DNA of 58,131 nt from Ruminococcus sp. (lineage in GTDB: Bacteria > Bacillota > Clostridia > Oscillospirales > Ruminococcaceae). The notes under the pieces were generated by a model. That model had not been told where the DNA came from. It was given only the letters and a program-made list of their open reading frames with translations, and ran no database searches. The stretch covers positions 1 through 58,131 of the forward strand of contig JAFXVT010000009.1 of NCBI GenBank assembly GCA_017534835.1, in the 5' to 3' direction. The translations under genes and the position numbers were made by a program. Below are positions 13,774 to 22,248 of this stretch, in pieces. The stretch's first letter is position 1, and each line of letters begins with the position of its first letter.

Positions 13774-15831
13774 TCATTTCGCGCCTTCCATAACTCCGGC
13801 GAGGATAGTTTCGTTCCATGTCTGAGCTCCGCGGTTGTAGAGGCTGTAGCCGTCCTTGCCTGACTTCACGCCGTTGTCCCAGACGAAGCACTTGATGCCC
13901 TGAGACTTTGCGGAGGCGATGTAATACTTGTAATATTCGGCTCTTGTCGCGTCATCGGCAGTTGCCACACAGCCGAATTCACCGATGATGACGGGAGTTC
14001 CCTTGTCGATGAACTTGCTCTTTAACCTTGCGAATTTCGAGTCGAGCTCGGACTTGTCAGAGCCGCCGAACGTGGTCGACTGACCCGACGAGAACTTCCA
14101 CGGTGCATAGTAGTGCAGCGAGAGGATAACGTGGCTGTCGCCGGGGATAACGACATCGTTCAGTGCAACGTCGTCGGCTGAGGCAGCATAGCTCGTGATA
14201 ACGAGAGTTCTGTCGGCGTTGTTTCCGCCCGATGCTCTTACCGTATCAACGAAATCCTGCTCGTACTTGTTGACGATCTTGCGTTCGGCAGCCGTTCCGC
14301 CAGTCCATTCCGCTGAGCTTCCGACTGTTCGCGGCTCGTTCATGCCCTCGAAGAGGAGACGGTCGCCGTAGTCCCTGAATGCCGCAGAGATCTGCTGCCA
14401 TATCTTTATGAGCTTTGCGCTGTCTCCGGCGTATTCTGAGTCGTTCGGGTCGAACCAGATGTAATCGTCGTGGTGCATATTGAGGATAACGTACATATCG
14501 TTATCGTAGGCGTAATCCACGACCTCCTTGACGCGCGAGAGCCATTCCTGCTGAATGGTATCGCCGTCCATATGCTCGTCCCACGTTACAGGGACACGTA
14601 TCGCATTGAAGCCGGCATTCTTAACGCCTATTATCATTGCCTCGGTGGTCTTGAGGTTGCCCCAGCCGGTCTCGGTGGAGAGTCCGGACTTGCCGGTGTT
14701 GTAGCTGTCGAGCGTGTTTCCGAGATTCCAGCCGACCTTCATATCCGCAACTATCTCGGCAGAGCTGCGGAAGCCGGTATCTGATACAGCCGGAGCTGCC
14801 GGCTTTGTTGTCACGGGAGCGGAGGGTGCGGACGAGCCGTCGCCCTGACTGTACTTCACGGTCACGTCGCTGAGCGTGACTGTCGGCTGCTCGCTCCACC
14901 AGTAGCCGAAAATGAGCTCGCCGTCATCAGCGGCATAATACTTTGCCGCGTCCGGAACGAACCATGTCAGCGAGAGCGATGAGCTGTCTGTGAAAACAGC
15001 TGTGTCCGCGGACTGGTAGCTGCCCTTTGACGATGCATAGCCGAATGCGCCGGTGAATTTCCTGAGGCTCCCGGACGAGCTCACATTGAATGTGACCGCC
15101 TCGGGAACGGCTCCTGACGGGAGAAAGTCTGCTGTTTTTATCCTTATCGTATTGTCGGCGTCACTGTAGCTGACGCTTTTGCCTACCTGCTGCGAAACGG
15201 TGCCGTCGACGGGTATCTCACGCGAGCGCTGGCAGGTGCAGATGACCTCCTCTATCCTTATGCTGGAAGCGCCGCCCCACCAGTAGCCGAAAAGCACCTC
15301 TCCGGCAGGGGTCACATAGTCGCGTATATTTTCGGGAACATCCCATTTTATCTCGCCGTATGTGCCCTGAGTCGGTGCGGCGAAGTCCTCGGACTGATAC
15401 CAGCACTTGTTGGTCGCGGCGGCACACTCAGCCGAAACGGAGATGCCGCAGCCGCCTTTGAATTCGCCTATATCGCTGCCGTCACCGGAATATATCACGA
15501 ATGTGAAGGAGGTTATCCTGTCGCCCTCCTCGATGAAGTCAGCGAGCGGGAGCTTGATAGTATTGCTGTCCTCCTCGCGAAGTATGGTCCTGCTTACGGT
15601 CTGCTGAGTCGAACACTCGGCAGAGAGCGTTTCTGTCGGGCTGATGTGCTTTGTCGGAGCCTCGGTAACAGGCTCTGCTCCGGTCGCGGAGCTCTGTGTG
15701 GTTTCCTGCATAGTATCACCTGAGCTTGTTTGCTCTGAGCTTTCGGAGGAGTCCTCTTTCTTGTCGCCGCAGCCGCTTGCCGCCGCGATAAGACACGCTG
15801 CCGAAATGATTACAGAGATAATTTTTTTCAT
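13774..15831 (-). CDS. GH5 endoglucanase lipoprotein with two N-terminal beta modules
   Basis: This is a secreted, lipid-anchored glycoside hydrolase family 5 enzyme expected to cut cellulose or a related beta-1,4-glucan. The 685 residues run as follows. A lipoprotein signal has its lipobox cysteine in AAASGC (about residue 21). A Ser/Thr/Glu linker follows, then two related beta modules (about 75-210 and 215-345), each ending in the aromatic motif FGYWW. After a Pro/Ala linker the GH5 barrel begins with MKVGWNLGNTLDS (about 370). The acid/base is Glu499 in NEP and the nucleophile is about Glu618 in IGEFG. There is no dockerin, so it is held by its lipid rather than by the cellulosome. The FGYWW modules look like carbohydrate-binding modules, but I cannot assign a CBM family. 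Confidence 0.9.
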   Translation of the reverse strand: MKKIISVIISAACLIAAASGCGDKKEDSSESSEQTSSGDTMQETTQSSATGAEPVTEAPTKHISPTETLSAECSTQQTVSRTILREEDSNTIKLPLADFIEEGDRITSFTFVIYSGDGSDIGEFKGGCGISVSAECAAATNKCWYQSEDFAAPTQGTYGEIKWDVPENIRDYVTPAGEVLFGYWWGGASSIRIEEVICTCQRSREIPVDGTVSQQVGKSVSYSDADNTIRIKTADFLPSGAVPEAVTFNVSSSGSLRKFTGAFGYASSKGSYQSADTAVFTDSSSLSLTWFVPDAAKYYAADDGELIFGYWWSEQPTVTLSDVTVKYSQGDGSSAPSAPVTTKPAAPAVSDTGFRSSAEIVADMKVGWNLGNTLDSYNTGKSGLSTETGWGNLKTTEAMIIGVKNAGFNAIRVPVTWDEHMDGDTIQQEWLSRVKEVVDYAYDNDMYVILNMHHDDYIWFDPNDSEYAGDSAKLIKIWQQISAAFRDYGDRLLFEGMNEPRTVGSSAEWTGGTAAERKIVNKYEQDFVDTVRASGGNNADRTLVITSYAASADDVALNDVVIPGDSHVILSLHYYAPWKFSSGQSTTFGGSDKSELDSKFARLKSKFIDKGTPVIIGEFGCVATADDATRAEYYKYYIASAKSQGIKCFVWDNGVKSGKDGYSLYNRGAQTWNETILAGVMEGAK

Positions 15832-15870
15832 ATGCTTTCCCTCATACCATTAATATACTATTATAGCCTG

Positions 15871-15899
15871 ATTATAGCACAGAATCCTGTACAATGCAA
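15871..15899 (-). promoter_or_regulatory. promoter of the GH5 gene
   Basis: Minus strand: TTGCAT (15894-15899), 17-nt spacer, TATAAT (15871-15876), about 40 nt before the ATG at 15831. Confidence 0.6.
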
Positions 15900-16007
15900 C
15901 GCCTTGAGGATATTTTCTCTGATAAATAAAGTGATAATAAGTAAAATGATAATCCAATGTCCATTTGAGCCCATATGTAAAATATATCCCCGATTTTCCG
16001 GGAATAC

Positions 16008-16036
16008 TTGACAATACGGAAAAGATGTGTTATTAT
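16008..16036 (+). promoter_or_regulatory. promoter of the ECF S-component gene
   Basis: TTGACA (16008-16013), 17-nt spacer, TATTAT (16031-16036). The leader holds a small hairpin (TCCTCttacGAGGA) but no riboswitch that I recognise. Confidence 0.75.
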
Positions 16037-16092
16037 GATTGCGTTGTATTGTATCCTCTTACGAGGAATAATAACAAGGAGGAAAATTGAAT

Positions 16093-17127
16093 ATGAAAAC
16101 AAAGTTCAACACCAGATCGATGGTGCTGCTGGGACTGCTGATGGCGATCGTACTGCTCTTTTCGCTGACGCCGATCGGTACTATCCCGATAGGACCGCTC
16201 TCGATCACACTGAACATCATCCCCATTGCCATTGCAGGCATCGCGCTCGGACCTGTCGGCGGTCTCATCGTGGGCACGTTCTTCGGTCTTTTCAGCTTCC
16301 TGCAATGCTTCGGCATCGGACCCCTCAGCGCTATGGGTGCGACATTCGTCGAGATAAACCCGTTCTTCGCGTTCGTGCAGAGAGTTATCCCGAGAGCCCT
16401 TGACGGACTTCTCGTGGGATTCATCTATCAGGGTATGACGAAGCTCAAGGCAAAGCGTGCTTACTACGCTGTTGCAGGACTTGTAACGTCATTCTTCGGA
16501 CTCGCGCTGTTCCTGTCGATAATGCAGTTCGCATTCTCACACTCTGTTGTCGGCGACGACGGCAAGAAGGTATGGGTACGCGACGAGGCGATGGAAAACC
16601 TGATGTCATCAAAGGGACTTATCATATACATCTGCATCACAGTGGCTCTGCTGCTGTTCTGCATCGGGTATCTGCTCGTAAGCGGTCACAAGCTCACACG
16701 TATGCAGGTATCATGCGCCGTAACAGGCTTCTGCTCGGCATTCCTGAACACATTGTTCTTTATGTCGGCACTTGTACTGCTCTTCGGCAGAACTGACTAT
16801 GTAAAGAATCTTATCGACGCAAAGGGCAACGGAAATGTGCTTCTGTTCGTAATTGCGTTCGTAGGCATAAACGCTCTGTTTGAGATGGTAGTATCTACCG
16901 TCCTCACGACCGCTGTCGGCTCGGCGCTCCACAAGGCAAAGCTTGTTGAGGGACCTGAGGAAGAGGTCGATGTAAAGGCAGCCGAGAAGGCTGTGAAGAA
17001 GGCTGAGAAGGAGCTTTCCGAGGCAAAGAAGGCTGCAAAGGACAGCGCAAAAGCGGAAAAGGCAGCAGAAAAGGCTGAGAAGCTCGCTGAGGAAGCCGCA
17101 GAGAACACAGACAACACAGAAGAATAA
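16093..17127 (+). CDS. ECF transporter S component (vitamin or cofactor uptake)
   Basis: S components are the membrane substrate-binding subunits of energy-coupling-factor importers and work with a shared EcfA/A'/T module encoded elsewhere. The 344-residue protein has six main hydrophobic segments up to about residue 275. Glycine/proline-rich N-terminal motifs (TPIGTIPIGPLSITLNIIPI, GPVGGLIVGTFFGLFSF) are typical of the family. A C-terminal tail of about 60 residues follows, made almost wholly of Ala, Lys and Glu and probably a coiled coil. The start is ATG 16093, 10 nt after AAGGAGG; a TTG at 16087 is too close. The substrate cannot be read from the sequence, and no riboswitch in the leader gives a hint. 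It is a single-gene unit with its own terminator. Confidence 0.85.
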   Translation: MKTKFNTRSMVLLGLLMAIVLLFSLTPIGTIPIGPLSITLNIIPIAIAGIALGPVGGLIVGTFFGLFSFLQCFGIGPLSAMGATFVEINPFFAFVQRVIPRALDGLLVGFIYQGMTKLKAKRAYYAVAGLVTSFFGLALFLSIMQFAFSHSVVGDDGKKVWVRDEAMENLMSSKGLIIYICITVALLLFCIGYLLVSGHKLTRMQVSCAVTGFCSAFLNTLFFMSALVLLFGRTDYVKNLIDAKGNGNVLLFVIAFVGINALFEMVVSTVLTTAVGSALHKAKLVEGPEEEVDVKAAEKAVKKAEKELSEAKKAAKDSAKAEKAAEKAEKLAEEAAENTDNTEE

Positions 17128-17140
17128 TACGATACAACAC

Positions 17141-17166
17141 AGCCTCCCACAAGGGAGGCTTTTCTT
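17141..17166 (+). terminator. terminator of the ECF S-component gene
   Basis: AGCCTCCC (17141-17148), ACAA loop, GGGAGGCT (17153-17160), then TTTTCTTT. Confidence 0.9.
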
Positions 17167-17219
17167 TGTGCAGCCGGATACGTAACGCAGGTTTACGTCT
17201 CGGCAGCCCACTTTTTCTG

Positions 17220-17398
17220 TTAAGGCAATACCGCACAAAGCTTGTGCTGGAGATGCGCCGACAGATTTTTCGTCAGATTGTATAGAAATTCCGCAGGCAT
17301 ACTGACGTATGTCAAGGAATTTCTGTGCAAGATGGCGGAAAATATGCAAGCATATCCAGTACAAAGCCTTCAGGCGGGCTTTGTGCGGTGTTGCCTTA
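17220..17398 (+). mobile_element. palindromic MITE-like element, copy 1
   Basis: The core is 17224-17394. The ends are terminal inverted repeats: TAAGGCAATACCGCACAAAG (17221-17240) against the complement of 17379-17398, with one mismatch in 20. The rest of the element is also an imperfect palindrome that folds about a tip near 17305 (GGCATAC-tgac-GTATGTC), so a transcript would form one long hairpin. TTAA flanks both sides and could be a 4-bp target duplication. There is no coding capacity. Copy 2 (23014-23193) is the same element in the other orientation. It lies between the ECF gene and the polA promoter. Confidence 0.8.
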
Positions 17399-17420
17399 AG
17401 GGAGATGTGCGGAAAAAAGC

Positions 17421-17449
17421 TTGCTATTCGCGCAGGATAGTGGTATAAT
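17421..17449 (+). promoter_or_regulatory. promoter of polA
   Basis: TTGCTA (17421-17426), 17-nt spacer, TATAAT (17444-17449), starting only 23 nt beyond the end of the palindromic element. Confidence 0.65.
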
Positions 17450-17486
17450 AAATATGTATGTATCCTTATACGAAAGGAAGAACGAT

Positions 17487-20021
17487 ATGAAGCTTCTCGC
17501 AATTGACGGCAACAGTATCCTCAACCGTGCATTTTACGGAATAAAGCTGCTCTCGAACAAGAAGGGCGTGTTCACGAATGCCATTTTCGGCTTTATGAAC
17601 ATATATATGAAGAATTTCGACGATGTCCGCCCCGATGCGGTCGCGGTCGCATTCGACCTCAAAGCCCCGACCTTCCGCCACAAGGCTGTGGATTACTACA
17701 AGGCTAACCGGAAGGGAATGCCCGACGAGCTCGCACAGCAGCTTCCGCTGATAAAGGAGCTGCTCGGACTTCTCGGTATCACCGTCATCGAGTGCGAGGG
17801 CTACGAGGCTGACGATATTCTCGGCACGCTCTCGAAGCTTTGCAGTGACAGCGGAAACGAATGCTATGTCCTGACAGGCGACAGGGACAGCCTTCAGCTC
17901 ATCGACGACAAGGTGACTGTCCTCCTCGCGACGAACAAGGAGACCGTTCATTACACTCCCGACCGCTTCCGCGAGGACTACGGCTTCGAGCCGATACGCC
18001 TCATCGACCTCAAATCGCTTATGGGCGACAGCTCCGACAATATCCCCGGTGTCGCAGGTATCGGTGAAAAGACGGCAAAGGCGCTGATACAGGAGTTCGG
18101 TACGCTCGAGGGAGTTTACGCCGGCTATGAGGGATCCGGTCTGACAAAGGGCGTGAAGGCGAAGCTTGCAGCCGGAGAAGCCTCCGCGAAGGAGAGCAAA
18201 TGGCTCGCAACGATCGTCCGCGATGCTCCGATAGATACCGACCTCGGTTCGTATCTGCTCCGCGAGCCCGACAATGCCGGAGCAAGCCGCCTGCTGACTG
18301 AGCTGGAGATGTACAAGCTCCTCGATAAGCTCGGTATCCCGGCTTCTGCGGGCGAGGCAGCTCCAGAGGCAAAGCAGGAGGAGCACATTCCGATAGAGGT
18401 CACCGAGGCGGAGCTCACAGCCGGTGATATTGCAGCTTTCACCGATGTCAGCTACCTGTTTGACGGCGAAAAGCTGGCAGTCCTGAGCGGTACAACGGTG
18501 TACACCTCCGCGGACGAGGAGCTCATCGGCGCATTCTTTGCTTCGGACTGCGAAAAGATTACCTTCGATGCAAAGCCGCATTACCGCTGGGCAATGGCTC
18601 GCGGCGGTGAACTGAAGAATGTCAGGAGCGATGTGACGATTTGCGGCTATCTGCTGAACACTTCGGCTTCCGATTACGCCGTTGACAAGCTCTGCGCGGA
18701 GTACGGCACGCATTATTGCAGCGAAAACGGCGGGTTTGCCGACCTCGTTTCACTCCGCGGACTTGTCGGAAAGCTCCGCGCCGAGATAGAGCGCGAGGGT
18801 ATGACAGACCTGCTCGATAATATCGAAATGCCGCTGACTGAGGTGCTCGCTTCCATGGAGCACTGCGGCGTTATGATAGATAAGGACGGCGTCCGCGAAT
18901 TCGGTGCGTACCTCGCCGAGCAGATAGAGGAGACCCGTCAGATGATCTACGACGATGCCGGGCACGAATTCAATATCGCTTCGCCGAAGCAGCTCGGAAC
19001 AGTTCTCTTTGAGGAGCTCGGGCTGCCGGCTAAGAAAAAGACCAAGAGCGGCTATTCCACGAATGCGGACGTGCTCGAAGAGCTGCGCAATTACTCGCCG
19101 ATAGTGGACAATGTTCTGAAATACCGCCAGTACACCAAGCTCAGCTCAACCTACGTCGAGGGTCTGCTCGACAAGGTCGCAGATGACGGACGTATCCACA
19201 CCTGCTTCCGCCAGACCGAGACACGCACAGGACGTATCTCCTCGACTGAGCCGAATATGCAGAATATCCCTGTCCGCACAGAGCTCGGCTCACAGATGAG
19301 GAAGTTCTTCACCGCCGGAAGCGGCAGAACGTTGATCGACGCCGATTACAGCCAGATAGAGCTGCGAGTTATGGCGCACCTCTGCGGCGACGAGAATATG
19401 ATAGCCGCATTCAATTCCGGCGAGGACATCCACACCTCGACCGCGGCACAGGTATTCGATATGCCGTCGATAATGGTCACTCCCGAGATGCGAAGCGCCG
19501 CAAAAGCCGTGAATTTCGGCATAATCTACGGTATCGGAGCATTTTCGCTCTCGAAGGACATCGGCACCTCGGTCGCTCAGGCAAAGAAGTATATCGCGGA
19601 TTACCTTGCGAAGTATCCGAAGGTGAACGCCTTTATGGAATCCACCGTCGATGAGGCGATGAAGACCGGAGTCGTCTCCACGATGTTCGGCAGGAAGAGA
19701 CGTATCCCGGAGCTATCTTCCTCGAACAAGATGCTTCAGGCAGCCGGAAAGCGTATCGCGATGAACACTCCCGTTCAGGGTACGGCTGCGGACCTGATAA
19801 AGATAGCGATGATAAACGTGTACCGCCGCCTCCGCGAGGAGGGGCTCAGCGCCGAGCTGATACTTCAGGTACACGATGAGCTCATCATCGAATCCGACCT
19901 CTCCTGCGCCGACCGCGCCGCTGAGATACTCCGTGAGGAGATGATGGGAGTTTACGATATGAAGGTGCCGCTCGCCGTGGACGTGAATCAGGGCGAGAGC
20001 TGGTACGAGGCGAAGGGCTGA
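17487..20021 (+). CDS. polA: DNA polymerase I
   Basis: Pol I fills gaps and removes RNA primers during replication and repair. The 844-residue protein starts with a 5'-3' exonuclease domain (LAIDGNSILNRAFYG, EGYEADDILGT, LTGDRDSLQL, MGDSSDNIPGVAGIGEKTA). The central 3'-5' exonuclease domain is present in outline but lacks the catalytic Asp-x-Glu motif (the region reads FTDVSYLFDGEKLAVLSG), so proofreading is probably absent. The polymerase domain has motif A DADYSQIELR, motif B RSAAKAVNFGIIYG and motif C VHDELIIE. Start ATG 17487 has AAAGGAA 8 nt upstream; the frame is open further left but has no site. rimI and tsaD follow on the same strand. Confidence 0.97.
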   Translation: MKLLAIDGNSILNRAFYGIKLLSNKKGVFTNAIFGFMNIYMKNFDDVRPDAVAVAFDLKAPTFRHKAVDYYKANRKGMPDELAQQLPLIKELLGLLGITVIECEGYEADDILGTLSKLCSDSGNECYVLTGDRDSLQLIDDKVTVLLATNKETVHYTPDRFREDYGFEPIRLIDLKSLMGDSSDNIPGVAGIGEKTAKALIQEFGTLEGVYAGYEGSGLTKGVKAKLAAGEASAKESKWLATIVRDAPIDTDLGSYLLREPDNAGASRLLTELEMYKLLDKLGIPASAGEAAPEAKQEEHIPIEVTEAELTAGDIAAFTDVSYLFDGEKLAVLSGTTVYTSADEELIGAFFASDCEKITFDAKPHYRWAMARGGELKNVRSDVTICGYLLNTSASDYAVDKLCAEYGTHYCSENGGFADLVSLRGLVGKLRAEIEREGMTDLLDNIEMPLTEVLASMEHCGVMIDKDGVREFGAYLAEQIEETRQMIYDDAGHEFNIASPKQLGTVLFEELGLPAKKKTKSGYSTNADVLEELRNYSPIVDNVLKYRQYTKLSSTYVEGLLDKVADDGRIHTCFRQTETRTGRISSTEPNMQNIPVRTELGSQMRKFFTAGSGRTLIDADYSQIELRVMAHLCGDENMIAAFNSGEDIHTSTAAQVFDMPSIMVTPEMRSAAKAVNFGIIYGIGAFSLSKDIGTSVAQAKKYIADYLAKYPKVNAFMESTVDEAMKTGVVSTMFGRKRRIPELSSSNKMLQAAGKRIAMNTPVQGTAADLIKIAMINVYRRLREEGLSAELILQVHDELIIESDLSCADRAAEILREEMMGVYDMKVPLAVDVNQGESWYEAKG

Positions 20022-20052
20022 TGAACAGCTCCAGAGCCGCAGAGGAGGCGGA

Positions 20053-20523
20053 ATGATGGATATAGTCAGAGTCACGGCAGACGCTCCGGCAGAGGTGTTT
20101 GAGGAGCTTTCGGCTCTCGACCGCTCCTGCTTCGGGGCAGAGGGCTGGACCGCAAGGGCTTTCTCGGAGCTTGCGGCACGTGACGGCGGAGCGGTTCTCG
20201 CGGCTTACGCCGGGGACGAGCTTGCCGGGCTTTTTGCCGGTTTCACAGCCGCTGATACGGGCGAGGTGCTCACTCTCGCGACAGCTCCCGGGCACCGCAG
20301 AAACGGCGTTGCAAGGCTGCTTCTCGGGGAATTCCTCTCCTCAGTGCCTGATGAGACCGAGAATGTCGCGCTTGAGGTGCGGCAGTCGAATACAGCCGCT
20401 GTCGGGTTGTATATGAGCCTCGGATTTGAAAAAGCCGGAGTCCGCCGCCGCTTCTACAGCGACCCGGACGAGGACGCAGATATTATGGTCAAAAATATGA
20501 AGGAAAGTGCTGGAAAATGCTGA
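20053..20523 (+). CDS. rimI: RimI-type GNAT N-acetyltransferase
   Basis: RimI acetylates the N-terminal alanine of ribosomal protein S18. The 156-residue protein has a GNAT fold, with the acetyl-CoA loop APGHRRNGVARLLLGEFL at about residue 78 and VRQSNTAAVGLYMSLGFE near 115, which matches the RimI signature. It starts at ATG 20053, 31 nt after polA and close behind GAGGAGG. An ATG at 20056 gives better spacing to that site. The 3' end overlaps tsaD by 7 nt. The rimI-tsaD order is the common tsaB-rimI-tsaD arrangement without tsaB, whose place is taken by polA. It could also be a generic GNAT, but the neighbour supports RimI. Confidence 0.88.
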   Translation: MMDIVRVTADAPAEVFEELSALDRSCFGAEGWTARAFSELAARDGGAVLAAYAGDELAGLFAGFTAADTGEVLTLATAPGHRRNGVARLLLGEFLSSVPDETENVALEVRQSNTAAVGLYMSLGFEKAGVRRRFYSDPDEDADIMVKNMKESAGKC

Positions 20524-21527
20524 TCTTAGGAATAGAAAGCTCCTGCGACGAGACTGCCGCAAGTGTTATCGGGGACTGCCGGACGATCCGTTCGTCGGTC
20601 ATTTCGACACAGATAGAGGAGCACAGGAAATACGGCGGAGTTGTGCCGGAAATAGCCTCGCGCCGCCACTGTGAGAACATTCTCGGCGTAACGCGTAAGG
20701 CTCTCGGCGATGCAGGCGTCACGCTCGCGGACCTTGACGGTATCGCCGTCACATATGCGCCCGGACTCATCGGAGCTCTGCTCGTCGGCGTGAATTTCGC
20801 GAAGGGACTCGCTCTCGCGTCCGGAAAGCCGCTCATACCGGTACACCACATCGCCGGTCACATCGCGACGAACTACCTCAGCCACCCGGAGCTTGAGCCG
20901 CCTTATCTCTGCCTTGTCGCGAGCGGCGGTCACAGCCATATCATCGAGGTGCTGAGCTATACGAAATTCCGCGTTGTCGGACGCACCCGCGACGATGCGG
21001 CAGGTGAATGCTTCGACAAGTGTGCGAGAGCAATGGGATTCCCTTATCCCGGCGGAGTACACGTAGATGATGCGGCGCAGTCCGGCGACCCGAAGGCATT
21101 CAGGCTCCCGCACCCGGCAGTTGCAGGCAACGAATTCGACCTGAGCTTCTCGGGACTTAAAACAGCTGTGATAAATATGCTCCACCACGCCGAGCAGAAG
21201 GGCGAGGAGATCGACCGAAACGACCTCTCCGCAAGCCTTCAGGCTACGATAGCAGAGATACTCACGGACAAGACCATGCTCGCGGCAGAGGCTCTCGGCT
21301 ATAAGAAGATAGCCCTTGCAGGCGGAGTTTCGGCGAATTCGGGAGTGCGCGCGGCACTTTCCGCAGCGTGTGAAAAGAGGGGATACAGCTTCTATATGCC
21401 CGTGAAGAGTCTATGCGGAGACAACGGCGCGATGATAGGCTGTCAGGGAAGCTACAACCTGCTCGCAGGGATAACAGCAGACGAGAGCCTCAACGCTGTT
21501 GCAACGCTTTCAATGGATGAGATATGA
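20517..21527 (+). CDS. tsaD: tRNA N6-adenosine threonylcarbamoyltransferase TsaD
   Basis: TsaD transfers the threonylcarbamoyl group to adenosine 37 of ANN-reading tRNAs, with TsaB and TsaE. The 336 residues are the usual length. The ASKHA fold shows ILGIESSCDETAASVI at the N-terminus, the metal-binding HHIAGH motif (about residue 111), LVASGGHSHI, and KIALAGGVSANSGVR near 265. The ATG start at 20517 overlaps rimI by 7 nt, suggesting translational coupling. The stop overlaps the upstream edge of the next frame, and the lipoprotein gene follows 14 nt later. Confidence 0.97.
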   Translation: MLILGIESSCDETAASVIGDCRTIRSSVISTQIEEHRKYGGVVPEIASRRHCENILGVTRKALGDAGVTLADLDGIAVTYAPGLIGALLVGVNFAKGLALASGKPLIPVHHIAGHIATNYLSHPELEPPYLCLVASGGHSHIIEVLSYTKFRVVGRTRDDAAGECFDKCARAMGFPYPGGVHVDDAAQSGDPKAFRLPHPAVAGNEFDLSFSGLKTAVINMLHHAEQKGEEIDRNDLSASLQATIAEILTDKTMLAAEALGYKKIALAGGVSANSGVRAALSAACEKRGYSFYMPVKSLCGDNGAMIGCQGSYNLLAGITADESLNAVATLSMDEI

Positions 21528-21541
21528 ACCGGAGGATAAAT

Positions 21542-22237
21542 ATGAAAAAGATGATGAGTTTACTGCTCGCTGCTGTCCTTGCCGGAGCGGCATTTGCCGG
21601 CTGCGCGGAGCAGGAGTATTATGAAGAGAGTATGGAGAGTATGGCGAGAGTCAGCTCCGGAAAGCTCGACCCCGATATTATCGGTGAATGGTCAAACGGC
21701 AGCACCGGCTATATCTTCAAGGAGGACAGGATGGTGACGCTGCCGATGGATTTCTCATCGGCTGTCCACTTCAACAAGGACGGCGGATTCTCGATGGAGA
21801 AGACCACTGTCAGCAAGGACGAGATAGAGTATGACGGCACGAATCTGAAGGTCAGCCACCACTACGAGGAGGCTGAGGAGGAGCCCGATATACTCCTCCT
21901 CGATATGAAGCGCAGGGACGCTGCAAACAAGGACAGCTACGACGGAAGCTACGACCTTCTCGGCGGCTCATATCTCGATATGATAGCGTATAATCTCGCT
22001 ATCGACACTGAGAAGATAAAGGTCGAGGCAGAGGTCGAGGGAGAGACCCTGAAATTCTCTGTCATCGACTACTGCCTGTACGAGACGAATAACGGCTCGC
22101 TCGAGATGTTCAGTGAGAATATGAACTACGTTGACGAAAACGCACACGGAGTGAAGTACACATATGTCATCGACGGCGACAAGCTCACGCTGACCTATGA
22201 GGACGGTACTCAGGAGATACTGACTAAGGTGAAATGA
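21542..22237 (+). CDS. secreted lipoprotein of unknown function (first of a tandem pair)
   Basis: The 231-residue product has a lipoprotein signal (MKKMMSLLLAAVLAGAAFAG, then Cys21) and a mature part rich in Asp, Glu and Tyr. A motif IIGEWSNGSTGYIFKED near residue 45 and a second block DSYDGSYDLLGGSYLD near 140 recur in the next gene (IGRWEG, YDGIYSIDNDYL). The two are therefore diverged paralogues with a beta-barrel or lipocalin-like appearance. The start is ATG 21542, 6 nt after GGAGG; the frame is open a few codons further left but without a site. It follows tsaD and may be transcribed with it. I cannot name the family. Confidence 0.8.
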   Translation: MKKMMSLLLAAVLAGAAFAGCAEQEYYEESMESMARVSSGKLDPDIIGEWSNGSTGYIFKEDRMVTLPMDFSSAVHFNKDGGFSMEKTTVSKDEIEYDGTNLKVSHHYEEAEEEPDILLLDMKRRDAANKDSYDGSYDLLGGSYLDMIAYNLAIDTEKIKVEAEVEGETLKFSVIDYCLYETNNGSLEMFSENMNYVDENAHGVKYTYVIDGDKLTLTYEDGTQEILTKVK

Positions 22238-22248
22238 GAGGAAGAAAT

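Noticed and set aside
16014-16092. Vitamin riboswitch in the ECF S-component leader
   Set aside because: The leader is under 60 nt, with only one small hairpin and no conserved riboswitch core.
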